From IMG/VR virus record IMGVR_UViG_3300029448_000295, positions 1,327-28,887 of that record: DNA of 27,561 nt; one strand, given 5' to 3'. A program made the translations under genes and the position numbers. The stretch is from a virus. Positions 1 to 5,057 of the stretch are shown here, piece after piece. Every line of letters begins with the position of its first letter. The first letter of the stretch is position 1. The notes beneath the pieces were generated by a model that searched no databases, was not told the origin of the DNA, and saw only the letters and a program-made list of their open reading frames with translations.

Positions 1-1
1 T

Positions 2-49
2 TACGAAGCGATTAAGAAATACAAAGCACAAAAAACCACCCGTTTTTAG
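2..49 (+). CDS. 3' end of a gene cut by the window edge
   Basis: An open frame enters from the left edge and ends at TAG 47-49. The 15 visible residues end KKYKAQKTTRF. A hairpin with a T run follows at once, which fits the end of a transcription unit. Nothing can be said about function; it could be a chance frame. Confidence 0.4.
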   Translation, partial: YEAIKKYKAQKTTRF

Positions 50-80
50 CCCTGTTGGATTCGTCTTGCAGGGTTTTTTT
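50..80 (+). terminator. Rho-independent terminator
   Basis: CCCTG at 50-54 pairs with CAGGG at 69-73 around a 14-base loop, followed by seven T (74-80). The stem is short, so strength is probably moderate. It separates the gene at the left edge from the promoter at 103-131. Confidence 0.6.
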
Positions 81-102
81 ATGGCAAATCTTAAAATACT
101 TC

Positions 103-131
103 TTGACAAGATACTAAATTTTGTGTATAAT
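103..131 (+). promoter_or_regulatory. Consensus sigma70 promoter
   Basis: TTGACA at 103-108 and TATAAT at 126-131 are separated by exactly 17 bases. The predicted transcript starts near 138 and leaves a leader of about 43 bases with a GGAG ribosome site before the ATG at 182. It should drive the operon of small genes through 3274. It belongs to the family of near-identical promoters found nine times on the plus strand here. Confidence 0.93.
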
Positions 132-181
132 ATCATTATAAGAAATCAAAAATTAAGCGTATTTATTTAGGAGAAACAAAA

Positions 182-385
182 ATGAACTTAAATTATCTAT
201 ATCTCAAAGACTCAGAACTTGTCGTACTCGCTATGGACAAAGAAACCAAGCGTGATGCAACAAAAGAAATTCAACGAAGAAAAGCAGTAGGCTCATGGAG
301 ACTAATTGCTAACTGGACTCCTGACAAAGAGGAAGCAGTTGCAGAAGAAAGAGTGTATGCTCTTGGTGTAAAGGGGCAAGCATGA
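182..385 (+). CDS. Small hypothetical phage protein, 67 aa
   Basis: This is the first gene of the operon, with AGGAGAA at about 169-175 upstream of ATG 182. The protein is charged and mostly helical, with RDATKEIQRRKA near residues 24-35 and no membrane segment. A similar basic E-x-x-RR pattern (NELTRRGIK) occurs in the protein at 745-954. No family was recognised. Its stop overlaps the next ATG (ATGA), so the two are translationally coupled. Confidence 0.8.
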   Translation: MNLNYLYLKDSELVVLAMDKETKRDATKEIQRRKAVGSWRLIANWTPDKEEAVAEERVYALGVKGQA

Positions 386-501
386 TCTATTGCAGAAGAA
401 ATCGCGAAGCAATCGTAGACAAAGCGCGCTTCTTACCCTTTTGGACAAAGGTTAAGTGCACGCTTATGTTTCCTTGTGCATGGAGGCAGATATGGCGTTA
501 G
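382..501 (+). CDS. Very small basic protein, 39 aa
   Basis: ATG 382 overlaps the stop of the preceding gene as ATGA. The frame runs 39 codons to TAG 499-501 and overlaps the next start at 492. The peptide is rich in Arg, Trp and Cys (CRRNRE near residues 4-9, PFW at 19-21) and has no recognisable domain. The tight overlaps on both sides are the main support; codon evidence is weak at this length. Confidence 0.5.
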   Translation: MIYCRRNREAIVDKARFLPFWTKVKCTLMFPCAWRQIWR

Positions 502-755
502 ATGATAAGTATAAAAACTACCTAGATGAGTTAGCTAAAGACCATGAGGCAAAAGCAATAGAACTGCGACAAGAGTTAGCTTTAACTATTATGGCTGCGC
601 TAAAGCTTTCGGAAGAATTAGACGAAACTTGGGAGTTAGTAAACGATATGTTTAATATTGATGAGGGACTAGTATCAAAACTAGAATTTGTAATCTCTAG
701 CAGTTTCATTGAAAGAAACCTAGACAAAATAGAAGGAGGGCGTTATGCCAACTAA
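492..755 (+). CDS. Helical hypothetical protein, 87 aa
   Basis: ATG 492 is preceded by GGAGG at 482-486 with good spacing, so it is preferred over the in-frame ATGs at 456 and 480, which lack a site. The protein is acidic and predicted all-helical (KNYLDELAKDHE, ALKLSEELDETWELV). It has no membrane segment or known motif. It overlaps the next gene by 11 bases, whose ribosome site GGAGGG lies inside this 3' end. Confidence 0.78.
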   Translation: MALDDKYKNYLDELAKDHEAKAIELRQELALTIMAALKLSEELDETWELVNDMFNIDEGLVSKLEFVISSSFIERNLDKIEGGRYAN

Positions 756-954
756 ATTCAAACCAGACGGCTTCGAGTATATAGGCACTCGTGGTAAAAG
801 ACAAGCCGTAAAAGTAAAAAACTTTATTAAAGCAACGCCTAAACAAGAGTTAATTGATTATATCAATCAACCTAGTGGTAAACCTAAAATCAAACAAAAG
901 TGCATGAACGAGCTAACTCGTAGAGGCATTAAGATTAAGTGGGTGAAGCAATGA
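745..954 (+). CDS. Basic hypothetical phage protein, 69 aa
   Basis: A strong AAGGAGGG site precedes ATG 745. The protein starts MPTKFKPDG and ends in a basic helix, KPKIKQKCMNELTRRGIKI. From memory this MPTKFK...RRGIK form recurs among small proteins of marine phages, with no known function. The basic C-terminus suggests nucleic-acid contact, which is inference only. Confidence 0.8.
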   Translation: MPTKFKPDGFEYIGTRGKRQAVKVKNFIKATPKQELIDYINQPSGKPKIKQKCMNELTRRGIKIKWVKQ

Positions 955-1193
955 AGGGCGATATACGAATAGACAAAAATACAGGACTTGTATATCGTGA
1001 TGGCAAAGTACTTGGACGAAAGAATTTTATTGTCCAAGTAGAAACCTCTCTTACAGCTACAAATGAGTTTGTAGTAAAAGCTGCATCAGAGGAAGAAGCA
1101 GAAGAAAAAGCTTTAGACATAGCTAAAGGTAAATATCGAAAGTATGGCGAAAGTGTATATTCTGAAATTACTGCTTGTTGGAGTCCTGACTAA
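951..1193 (+). CDS. Hypothetical protein, 80 aa
   Basis: ATG 951 overlaps the TGA of the previous gene (CAATGA). It is preferred to the in-frame GTG at 939, which lies inside that gene. The protein has a beta-rich N-terminal half (FIVQVETSLTATNEFVVKA) and a charged helix (SEEEAEEKALDIAKGKYRK). This layout resembles small ferredoxin-like alpha/beta folds, but no family was recognised. Confidence 0.78.
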   Translation: MKGDIRIDKNTGLVYRDGKVLGRKNFIVQVETSLTATNEFVVKAASEEEAEEKALDIAKGKYRKYGESVYSEITACWSPD

Positions 1194-1429
1194 TGGCAAG
1201 TGGTAAAGTTATAAAGTTTCCAACTTTATTTGAAGGCAATCGTATAGATACATCTAAAACTAGAATAAACGCTCTCAAAAAGAGAATGGGACTATTGGAA
1301 CAAAGGCTTAGTAATTATTCAGATGATATGGCATACATAAGTGCGTGTGCAGAAGAAGATGAACATGAGCTAGGTGAAATAATAAATGAGTTAAAAATCA
1401 TAATGGGCTTTGAGGAGGAAGACTTATGA
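1193..1429 (+). CDS. Coiled-coil hypothetical protein, 78 aa
   Basis: The start overlaps the previous stop as TAATG. The short N-terminal motif GKVIKFPTLFEG is followed by a long heptad-like helix (residues about 20-75, RINALKKRMGLLEQRL). The acidic middle DDMAYISACAEEDEHEL and a small KVIKFP head recur in small marine phage proteins as I remember them. Function is unknown; a dimeric coiled coil is likely. Confidence 0.8.
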   Translation: MASGKVIKFPTLFEGNRIDTSKTRINALKKRMGLLEQRLSNYSDDMAYISACAEEDEHELGEIINELKIIMGFEEEDL

Positions 1430-1575
1430 AGCTAGGAAGATGGAAAATAGTGGCTCCAAAGAAATGCACTTCTCAGGGGCAGGGCGGTAGAAGTAGAAGA
1501 ACTAAAATAGGTACATCTACCATGAACAAAAGCAAAAAACGATCACACAAAAAATATAGAGGACAAGGCAGATGA
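1426..1575 (+). CDS. Small very basic protein, 49 aa
   Basis: GGAGGAAG at about 1414-1421 precedes ATG 1426, which overlaps the preceding TGA. Seventeen of 49 residues are Lys or Arg, including GGRSRRTKIGTSTMNKSKKR and a final HKKYRGQGR. Its length and charge suggest an RNA- or DNA-binding peptide. The phrase STMNK followed by a basic tail and GQGR recurs in small phage proteins as I recall, but I cannot name a family. Confidence 0.72.
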   Translation: MKLGRWKIVAPKKCTSQGQGGRSRRTKIGTSTMNKSKKRSHKKYRGQGR

Positions 1576-1796
1576 CTTTTGAAAAAATGGGAAAAGCAGA
1601 CAGTATTGAAATGAGCTGCGACGAAGGTATCTTAACCCTAAAAATAGATACCAATACTGACATTGGCCCTTCAGCTAGTGGCAAAACTATAATGATTGCT
1701 AGTAGCGGAGGAAATAAAAAAATTAATGTAGGTGATGAAGCTAGCGGTGACAATATTGTCATGTTAGGTTTGAATCTCTACCGCTATCCAGAGTAA
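1572..1796 (+). CDS. Hypothetical protein, 74 aa
   Basis: ATG 1572 overlaps the previous stop (ATGA). The protein is beta-rich (GILTLKIDTNTD, GKTIMIASSGGNKKI, DNIVMLGLNLYR) without charged clusters or membrane segments. It looks like a small single-domain beta protein. No family recognised. Confidence 0.75.
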   Translation: MTFEKMGKADSIEMSCDEGILTLKIDTNTDIGPSASGKTIMIASSGGNKKINVGDEASGDNIVMLGLNLYRYPE

Positions 1797-1800
1797 CGTT

Positions 1801-2127
1801 ATGGCTACAAATTATACAGAAGAGCAGGTTAAAGAGATGACAGCTAGTTATCTAGAAGAACCTACGCGAGAAACAGTAGATAGTCTAGCTGAACGCATGG
1901 ATAAGAGTGTAAAATCTATAATTGGAAAGCTCTCACGAGAAGGTGTATATAGAAAAGCTGTATACAAAACTAAAACAGGCGAACTACCTGTTACAAAAGC
2001 ACAGTTAATTATAGAGTTAGCTGAGCTTTTTGAAATGGATAGTGTAAAACTTATGGGTTTAGAGAAAGCCCCTAAACAAGACCTCAAGATGTTATTAAGT
2101 GGGGTAAGGAGTTTAAAATGCGAGTAG
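1801..2127 (+). CDS. HTH protein, one copy of the phage's repeated DNA-binding module
   Basis: The 108-aa protein has an N-terminal three-helix unit (residues about 4-50: YTEEQVKEM, then VDSLAERMDKSVKSIIGKL and EGVYRK). This matches the module at 3999-4154 (minus), 9381-9818 and 14347-15069. Its C-terminal part (VTKAQLIIELAELFEMD, LEKAPKQDLKMLLSGV) also parallels the C-terminus of the 145-aa protein at 9381, so these two are full-length paralogues. A role in DNA binding or transcription control is inferred from fold and copy number. It starts 4 bases after the previous stop and overlaps the next gene by 10 bases. Confidence 0.85.
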   Translation: MATNYTEEQVKEMTASYLEEPTRETVDSLAERMDKSVKSIIGKLSREGVYRKAVYKTKTGELPVTKAQLIIELAELFEMDSVKLMGLEKAPKQDLKMLLSGVRSLKCE

Positions 2128-2357
2128 CAAAACGATACATAGCTAAAGAGGAAGTTACTACCTATTCCATTAATACAATACATATAATTGCTGAAACAGA
2201 ATCAGAAGCAATGGAAATTTTACGCAGTCAAAAAGGTACGCTAATAGACACAGATATTCAAGAAGAAAGAATGGATAATCGGTGGATTGATAGTAGTGAA
2301 CCTATAACTGAAACAGAACACGATAAGTTTAATGAACAGAGGTTACCTAATGGCTAG
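2118..2357 (+). CDS. Hypothetical protein, 79 aa
   Basis: ATG 2118 lies inside the end of the HTH gene. The sequence has a beta strand, then ETESEAMEILRSQKG, then an acidic C-terminal half (DTDIQEERMDNRWID). The strand and SEA-x-E helix order resembles the 80-aa protein at 951-1193, so they may be distant relatives. No function can be assigned. Confidence 0.75.
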   Translation: MRVAKRYIAKEEVTTYSINTIHIIAETESEAMEILRSQKGTLIDTDIQEERMDNRWIDSSEPITETEHDKFNEQRLPNG

Positions 2358-2556
2358 TAAAAGTAAAAAGGGAAAGCAGATAGTATATCTCATACCTGAG
2401 TGCGAAACTAGAGATAGTCATACGCATCATTATTCAGCTTACAAAACAACAAGAATGGTTCAAGAACACAAAAAGTTGAGAGTAAGGAAATTTAACCCCG
2501 CTAAAAATAAACACGAGTGGTTTATTGAAGCAAGATTACCGAGGCACACAAAATGA
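2350..2556 (+). CDS. rpmG: Ribosomal protein bL33-like
   Basis: The start is set at ATG 2350, with AGAGG at about 2337-2341 and TAATG overlap with the previous stop; an in-frame ATG at 2332 lies inside that gene. The 68-aa product aligns with bacterial bL33 over its whole core. An N-terminal KGKQIVYLIPE strand matches REKIKLVSS; HHYSAYKTTR matches GHFYTTTKNKR; and KKLRVRKFNPAKNKHEWFIE, followed by ARL, matches the [22 protein letters not shown] region. It is about 13 residues longer than E. coli L33 (recalled, 55 aa) and lacks the zinc cysteine pairs of C+ forms. bL33 sits near the E site of the 50S subunit. Alternative: a small basic protein that only resembles it. Confidence 0.74.
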   Translation: MASKSKKGKQIVYLIPECETRDSHTHHYSAYKTTRMVQEHKKLRVRKFNPAKNKHEWFIEARLPRHTK

Positions 2557-2675
2557 AGTATAAAGAGTCAAAAAGCAACCATAAACACAAAGGTTGGTTT
2601 TATTACCACGCTACTAAGACATTCTATAGATGGAATGAACTCATTAAGGTGATAAGAAAGCATGAAGAAAAGTAG
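2553..2675 (+). CDS. Small basic protein, 40 aa
   Basis: ATG 2553 overlaps the stop of the bL33-like gene (ATGA). The peptide is rich in Lys, His and aromatic residues (SNHKHKGWFYYHATKTFYRW), ending KVIRKHEEK. It overlaps the next start by 14 bases. No family recognised; the basic-aromatic makeup hints at RNA binding. Confidence 0.6.
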   Translation: MKYKESKSNHKHKGWFYYHATKTFYRWNELIKVIRKHEEK

Positions 2676-2844
2676 AAAAATGATAAAAGAACATTTAAAG
2701 GCATTAAATGTTTATAAGTCGAAAGGCTATAGAAACTTCGTTGCTAAAAATAACAAGCATAAAGGTGGAAAACATAAATCCAAGAAGGACTATGATAGAA
2801 AATCCCTAGTGCATAAACTAAAACAATATTTGAAGGGGCTGTAG
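2662..2844 (+). CDS. Lysine-rich small protein, 60 aa
   Basis: ATG 2662 begins inside the previous gene. About a third of the residues are Lys (NNKHKGGKHKSKKDYDRK in the middle), with a basic N-terminal helix. Its stop codon TAG 2842-2844 lies inside the acceptor stem of the tRNA that starts at 2835, so message and tRNA share ten bases. Processing of the tRNA would remove the stop codon from the message. Function unknown; nucleic-acid binding is likely from charge. Confidence 0.65.
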   Translation: MKKSRKMIKEHLKALNVYKSKGYRNFVAKNNKHKGGKHKSKKDYDRKSLVHKLKQYLKGL

Positions 2845-2909
2845 CTCAACGGGAGAGCATCTGCTTTGCAAGCAGAGGGTTGGAGGTTCGATTCCTCTCA
2901 GCTCCACCA
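2835..2909 (+). tRNA. tRNA-Ala (anticodon UGC)
   Basis: A full cloverleaf is present: acceptor GGGGCTG pairs with CAGCTCC, D stem GCTC/GAGC, anticodon stem TCTGC/GCAGA with loop TTTGCAA (anticodon TGC), and T arm GGAGG/CCTCT with TTCGATT loop. The third pair is G3:U70, the known identity element for alanyl-tRNA synthetase. The terminal CCA is encoded at 2907-2909. It lies in an operon of protein genes, so it must be cut out of a longer transcript. Confidence 0.97.
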
Positions 2910-2921
2910 GACAGGAGAACA

Positions 2922-3101
2922 ATGGTGGACAAATTAGAAATTATACACTCTCTAAGGAGAATGAGAGGATTTATGCTGAAACAAAACTTTCCAGCAGCAT
3001 ATGAAATATTACTGGAAATGAATGAAAGGCTTTATGAAGATGTTAGATATAGAGAAGCAATAGACGACTGGAAATCAATGTCTAAGGAGTTGAGAAAATG
3101 A
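2922..3101 (+). CDS. Helical hypothetical protein, 59 aa
   Basis: The start ATG 2922 follows CAGGAGAA just after the tRNA; the longer frame from 2880 would run through the tRNA and is rejected. The product is all-helical and mixed in charge (HSLRRMRGFMLKQNFPAAYE, LLEMNERLYEDVR). Its stop overlaps the next ATG. No known family. Confidence 0.75.
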   Translation: MVDKLEIIHSLRRMRGFMLKQNFPAAYEILLEMNERLYEDVRYREAIDDWKSMSKELRK

Positions 3102-3274
3102 CTAGTGTCTATTGGACAAGTAGAAGGCTGAAGGAAGGTTTATTTACTTATAATGTAAAAAGTGGGTGGGTATATAAAGTCAATGGAAAGGAATCTAAAA
3201 GAATCTATGAGTATCGCAAAGATGCTGAATATGCTATGAATCTCGAAATTCTAGCAAAGAAGAACTTATCTTAA
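3098..3274 (+). CDS. Hypothetical protein, 58 aa
   Basis: ATG 3098 overlaps the preceding TGA. The N-terminal half looks like beta strands (TSVYWTSRRL, GLFTYNVKSGWVYKV), followed by a helix (YEYRKDAEYAMNLEILAKK). The pattern suggests a small nucleic-acid binding domain, but there is no recognisable motif. It is the last clear gene of this operon. Confidence 0.72.
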   Translation: MTSVYWTSRRLKEGLFTYNVKSGWVYKVNGKESKRIYEYRKDAEYAMNLEILAKKNLS

Positions 3275-3664
3275 ACCGCAACGGGGTCGTTCCAGACCCC
3301 TTGACCTAACGGCGGGGAAATAGCAACTAAAGAAGTATGGAAACTAAAATAGTCTAGGGGAAATTGGTACAGTTCAACTTTGTGTATCAAGTTAGTATAA
3401 CCCATTAACAAAAAATATTTTCGGACTTGCGGAAGTTGAGCAGGTTTTACAGACGCAACTTTAGCCGTTTGGTGAAAATGTGTTTTAGATATGGCTTTAG
3501 AATATATTCGATTGAAATAGCCATGTAGTTGATTTAATCGCAAAACCCACAACAAATACTGAGATATCGGATTTCGTTCCACATTCCTAGGGGAATGTGT
3601 CTCTCATGCGATACTCATTAGTTGAGTTTTGTTGGTTGTTTGAATAGTAGTTATCTTTATTCAT
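3271..3664 (-). CDS. Possible minus-strand protein needing a +1 frameshift
   Basis: Read on the minus strand, ATG 3664 opens 25 codons to TAG 3587-3589. The +1 frame then stays open for more than 100 codons to TAA 3271-3273. The junction reads TTC CCC TAG G, a CCC-stop context that favours +1 slippage, and lies in a perfect 8-bp hairpin. A weak promoter (TTGTGT, 17 bp, TATAAT; 3681-3709) precedes it. Against coding: Pro and Arg codons (CCG, CGA) differ from neighbours and no family is recognised. It may instead be a structured RNA or a decayed gene. Confidence 0.25.
3580..3599. other. Perfect 8-bp hairpin with a 4-base loop
   Basis: CACATTCC (3580-3587) pairs fully with GGAATGTG (3592-3599) around TAGG. 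No T tract follows on either strand, so it is not a simple terminator. On the minus strand it encloses the CCC-TAG junction of the possible frameshift. Confidence 0.7.
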
Positions 3665-3696
3665 GTGAATTTATTTTAATATTATAACACACTTTT

Positions 3697-3727
3697 AACA
3701 AAAACACAAGATTTTTTTATCTCATGT
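3697..3727 (-). terminator. Terminator-like hairpin after bS21
   Basis: Reading the minus strand, ACATGAGAT (3727-3719) pairs with ATCTTGTGT (3712-3704), two pairs being G-U, around a six-A loop; TTTTGTT follows. It lies about 80 bases after the bS21 stop and fits the end of that two-gene unit. The AT-rich stem makes it modest. The segment also overlaps the -35 of the weak minus promoter at 3681-3709. Confidence 0.45.
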
Positions 3728-3807
3728 AATCGCGTGATAGATCTGTGCGGTATGGGGTGAATGATTAAATACTTCATTTTTGGCTATGAGTATCATCTTT
3801 TTATGTG

Positions 3808-4002
3808 CTAATATAGTCTATTTCTACGAATGATATGTTCATCTTCCATTCTGCGACGGTATTCTCTCCGTTTTGCTGCATTTAGAGCGTTTCTTCTTCG
3901 TGTTGTTGGTTTGACATAATGCTGTCTATTTCGATATTCTTCTAGCACACCGCTATTGGAGACTCTCCTTCGAAACTTTCTCAGTTTTCTCTCAAAATTC
4001 AT
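3808..4002 (-). CDS. rpsU: Ribosomal protein bS21
   Basis: The 64-aa product matches bS21 along its length: FRRRVSNSGVLEEYRNRQHY, then KPTTRRRNA, and the C-terminal RNRLY, corresponding to [29 protein letters not shown] and RTRLY of E. coli. It lacks about ten N-terminal residues of the cellular protein. bS21 binds the 30S platform near the anti-Shine-Dalgarno end of 16S rRNA, and phage copies are known from marine viruses. The start overlaps the upstream HTH gene as ATGA, so it is coupled to that gene. It is likely incorporated into host 30S subunits to favour phage messages (inference). Confidence 0.93.
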   Translation of the reverse strand: MNFERKLRKFRRRVSNSGVLEEYRNRQHYVKPTTRRRNALNAAKRREYRRRMEDEHIIRRNRLY

Positions 4003-4154
4003 TTAAATGACCAGCCTCTTTTTCTGAGGTAGTGAACCTTACTATAGATAGCGGAAGGACTCTTTTCTAGCATGACACACAGGTCGTTGATGGGAAGTTC
4101 CCCATAAAAGCGCTTGAGCATATCTTGCTGTTTATCTGTCCATTTATTTTTCAT
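3999..4154 (-). CDS. 51-residue HTH protein upstream of bS21
   Basis: On the minus strand ATG 4154 runs 51 codons to TGA 3999-4001, which overlaps the bS21 start. The protein is a single HTH module: WTDKQQDMLKRFYG, LPINDLCVMLEKSPSAIYSK, LRKRGW. It is the shortest member of the module family at 1801, 9381, 14347 and 16490. The ATG lies six bases after the -10 box, so the transcript should begin on the start codon (leaderless). It may autoregulate the divergent promoters at 4161-4249; this is inferred from position. Confidence 0.88.
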   Translation of the reverse strand: MKNKWTDKQQDMLKRFYGELPINDLCVMLEKSPSAIYSKVHYLRKRGWSFK

Positions 4155-4160
4155 AGATAT

Positions 4161-4189
4161 ATTATACCAAAAAAATACCTTTAAGTCAA
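4161..4189 (-). promoter_or_regulatory. Minus-strand sigma70 promoter for HTH-bS21
   Basis: On the minus strand TTGACT (4189-4184) and TATAAT (4166-4161) are 17 bases apart. Six bases separate the -10 box from ATG 4154, which puts the A of ATG at the expected +1. It stands back to back with the plus-strand promoter at 4221-4249, the two -35 boxes being 31 bases apart. Confidence 0.9.
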
Positions 4190-4220
4190 GAATTATTTTC
4201 GGGAGTGTTGAGGATTTTTC

Positions 4221-4249
4221 TTGACAAGGTGTTCATTTTTTGATATAAT
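4221..4249 (+). promoter_or_regulatory. Consensus sigma70 promoter
   Basis: TTGACA 4221-4226, a 17-base spacer ending TTTTTTGA, and TATAAT 4244-4249. The start of transcription should be near 4256. It drives the gene at 4279 and is divergent from the HTH-bS21 promoter. Confidence 0.93.
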
Positions 4250-4278
4250 ATATTTATATAAAAAATATGGAGTCGAGC

Positions 4279-4578
4279 ATGATAGTAAAAGGTAGCATAA
4301 ATTACAGTCCTTGCGGGCGGAAACGAAAAGTAAAGCGTGTAAAGAAAACGAGAGTTGCGAGTGGGCAAAGCACTAATAGTAGTGCAATGCAAGAACGCTT
4401 AGCTAAAATAGAAGCGGAAAGAAAAAAGTATCCATCGCTAGAAAGTACAGCGTATACTCCGCAACCAGATACACAGTATAAAAACGAAGTATCAAAACGA
4501 TACACTGTAGCGATTGCATATAACAAGGGCGGATACCAAGTTATAGGTAAAGATAATATTAAAGATATCGGAAAATAA
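4279..4578 (+). CDS. Hypothetical phage protein, 99 aa
   Basis: ATG 4279 is chosen because GGAG at 4269-4272 sits at the right distance; the in-frame ATG 4267 would put that site inside the gene. The N-terminus is basic (GRKRKVKRVKKTR, residues 13-25), the middle is polar and probably disordered, and the end (YTVAIAYNKGGYQVIGKDN) looks like a small folded beta unit. A similar AYNKG-x-YQVI ending occurs in small marine phage proteins as I recall. Function unknown. Confidence 0.82.
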   Translation: MIVKGSINYSPCGRKRKVKRVKKTRVASGQSTNSSAMQERLAKIEAERKKYPSLESTAYTPQPDTQYKNEVSKRYTVAIAYNKGGYQVIGKDNIKDIGK

Positions 4579-4581
4579 CAC

Positions 4582-4610
4582 TTGACTTCGCCTCAAAATT
4601 TTGATATAAT
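4582..4610 (+). promoter_or_regulatory. Sigma70 promoter
   Basis: TTGACT 4582-4587 and TATAAT 4605-4610 with a 17-base spacer ending AAAATTTTGA. It drives the small membrane protein at 4662 after a leader of about 45 bases carrying AAGGAA. Confidence 0.9.
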
Positions 4611-4661
4611 ATTCTTATAGAAAATTTTTGGGACTGGGCACACTTATAAAAAGGAACTCGA

Positions 4662-4820
4662 ATGGACTATAATTTTACACAAACAGAAATAGATATACTA
4701 TATTTATGTTTTCTTGGCTTTGCGGTAGTACAAGCATGGTTACTTGGTAAACACAAAGGAATGTCAGACGCAATAGACTATTTTGCTGAGGAAGGATACA
4801 TTGATCTTGACGACGATTGA
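4662..4820 (+). CDS. Small single-span membrane protein, 52 aa
   Basis: AAGGAAC precedes ATG 4662 by seven bases. Residues 10-29 form a hydrophobic helix (IDILYLCFLGFAVVQAWLLG); the C-terminal half is soluble and acidic, ending in three Asp. It has its own promoter and is followed by another. No family recognised; it is one of several tiny membrane proteins here. Confidence 0.78.
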   Translation: MDYNFTQTEIDILYLCFLGFAVVQAWLLGKHKGMSDAIDYFAEEGYIDLDDD

Positions 4821-4830
4821 AAAATAGTTC

Positions 4831-4859
4831 TTGACAAGATGTTAAGATTTTGATATAAT
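4831..4859 (+). promoter_or_regulatory. Consensus sigma70 promoter with the shared upstream segment
   Basis: TTGACA 4831-4836 and TATAAT 4854-4859, spacer 17. The segment AAAAATAGTTCTTGACA is identical to that at the promoters near 8103 and 13525. The transcript should start near 4866-4867, at the ATG of a 47-codon frame, and then reach hsp20. Confidence 0.93.
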
Positions 4860-4866
4860 AAATATT

Positions 4867-5010
4867 ATGTATCATTTTAATAGATACGCGCAGTTGATGG
4901 ACTGCCTGAACAAAACCATCTCTTTATGTCTGGCACGAGTAGGATTAGATAAATCCGAGGGCGAGGTTAGGAGCACCACATTCCACCTGTGGTCGGGTCT
5001 GCCAGATTGA
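4867..5010 (+). CDS. Possible leaderless 47-aa ORF, or structured hsp20 leader
   Basis: ATG 4867 lies seven bases after TATAAT, at or next to the predicted +1, and opens 47 codons to TGA 5008-5010 (RVGLDKSEGEVRSTTFHLW near residues 24-42). The same DNA can form RNA structure: TCTGGCA 4929-4935 pairs with TGCCAGA 5000-5006, enclosing GGATT/AATCC (4942-4956) and ACCACA/TGTGGT (4975-4993, 7-base loop). The segment is less AT-rich than its surroundings. Either a leaderless small gene or a long regulatory leader is possible; I cannot decide. Confidence 0.4.
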   Translation: MYHFNRYAQLMDCLNKTISLCLARVGLDKSEGEVRSTTFHLWSGLPD

Positions 5011-5016
5011 TATAAC

Positions 5017-5057
5017 GAGTACCGATAAGGGCTCACAGCGTGTACCGATAAGGACAC
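5017..5057 (+). promoter_or_regulatory. Two tandem hairpins with an identical loop before hsp20
   Basis: GAGT/GCTC (5017-5020, 5031-5034) and GTGT/ACAC (5040-5043, 5054-5057) each enclose the same ten-base loop ACCGATAAGG. The stems differ in sequence but both pair, which argues for selection on structure. They end 12 bases before the hsp20 start and directly upstream of its AAGGAG site. A role in translational control of hsp20 is inferred. Confidence 0.65.

Larger units (their letters stand above)
3275..3807. other. 530-base convergent region without a secure gene
   Basis: Plus transcription from 103 and minus transcription from the bS21 unit meet here. On the plus strand I see stems GGGGTC/GACCCC (3283-3300), AAGTTG/CAACTT near 3436-3460, ATGGCT/AGCCAT near 3489-3526, and the 8-bp hairpin at 3580-3599. 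None is followed by a T run. The left 300 bases are less AT-rich than the genes around them. A long structured RNA in either direction, or the frameshifted minus ORF, could explain it. Right of 3727 I see nothing further. Confidence 0.5.

Noticed and set aside
81-170. Short frame from ATG 81
   Set aside because: It runs straight through the consensus promoter at 103-131 and has no ribosome site of its own.
939-950. GTG 939 as start of the 80-aa protein
   Set aside because: ATG 951 overlaps the previous stop in the ATGA manner used throughout the operon; the GTG has no ribosome site.
2880-2921. Upstream extension of the 59-aa gene from ATG 2880
   Set aside because: It would translate the 3' half of the tRNA; ATG 2922 has its own CAGGAGAA site.
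3275-3600. tmRNA or CRISPR-type RNA
   Set aside because: No tRNA-like domain, no tag frame, no repeated unit; only unrelated stems.
4186-4526. Minus-strand frames opposite the 99-aa gene
   Set aside because: They run through two consensus promoters and lie antisense to a gene with its own promoter and ribosome site; no domain.
4929-5006. A second tRNA gene before hsp20
   Set aside because: A 7-bp closing stem and arms exist, but there is no anticodon stem, no TTCGA loop and no CCA, and six bases separate the last arm from the closing stem.
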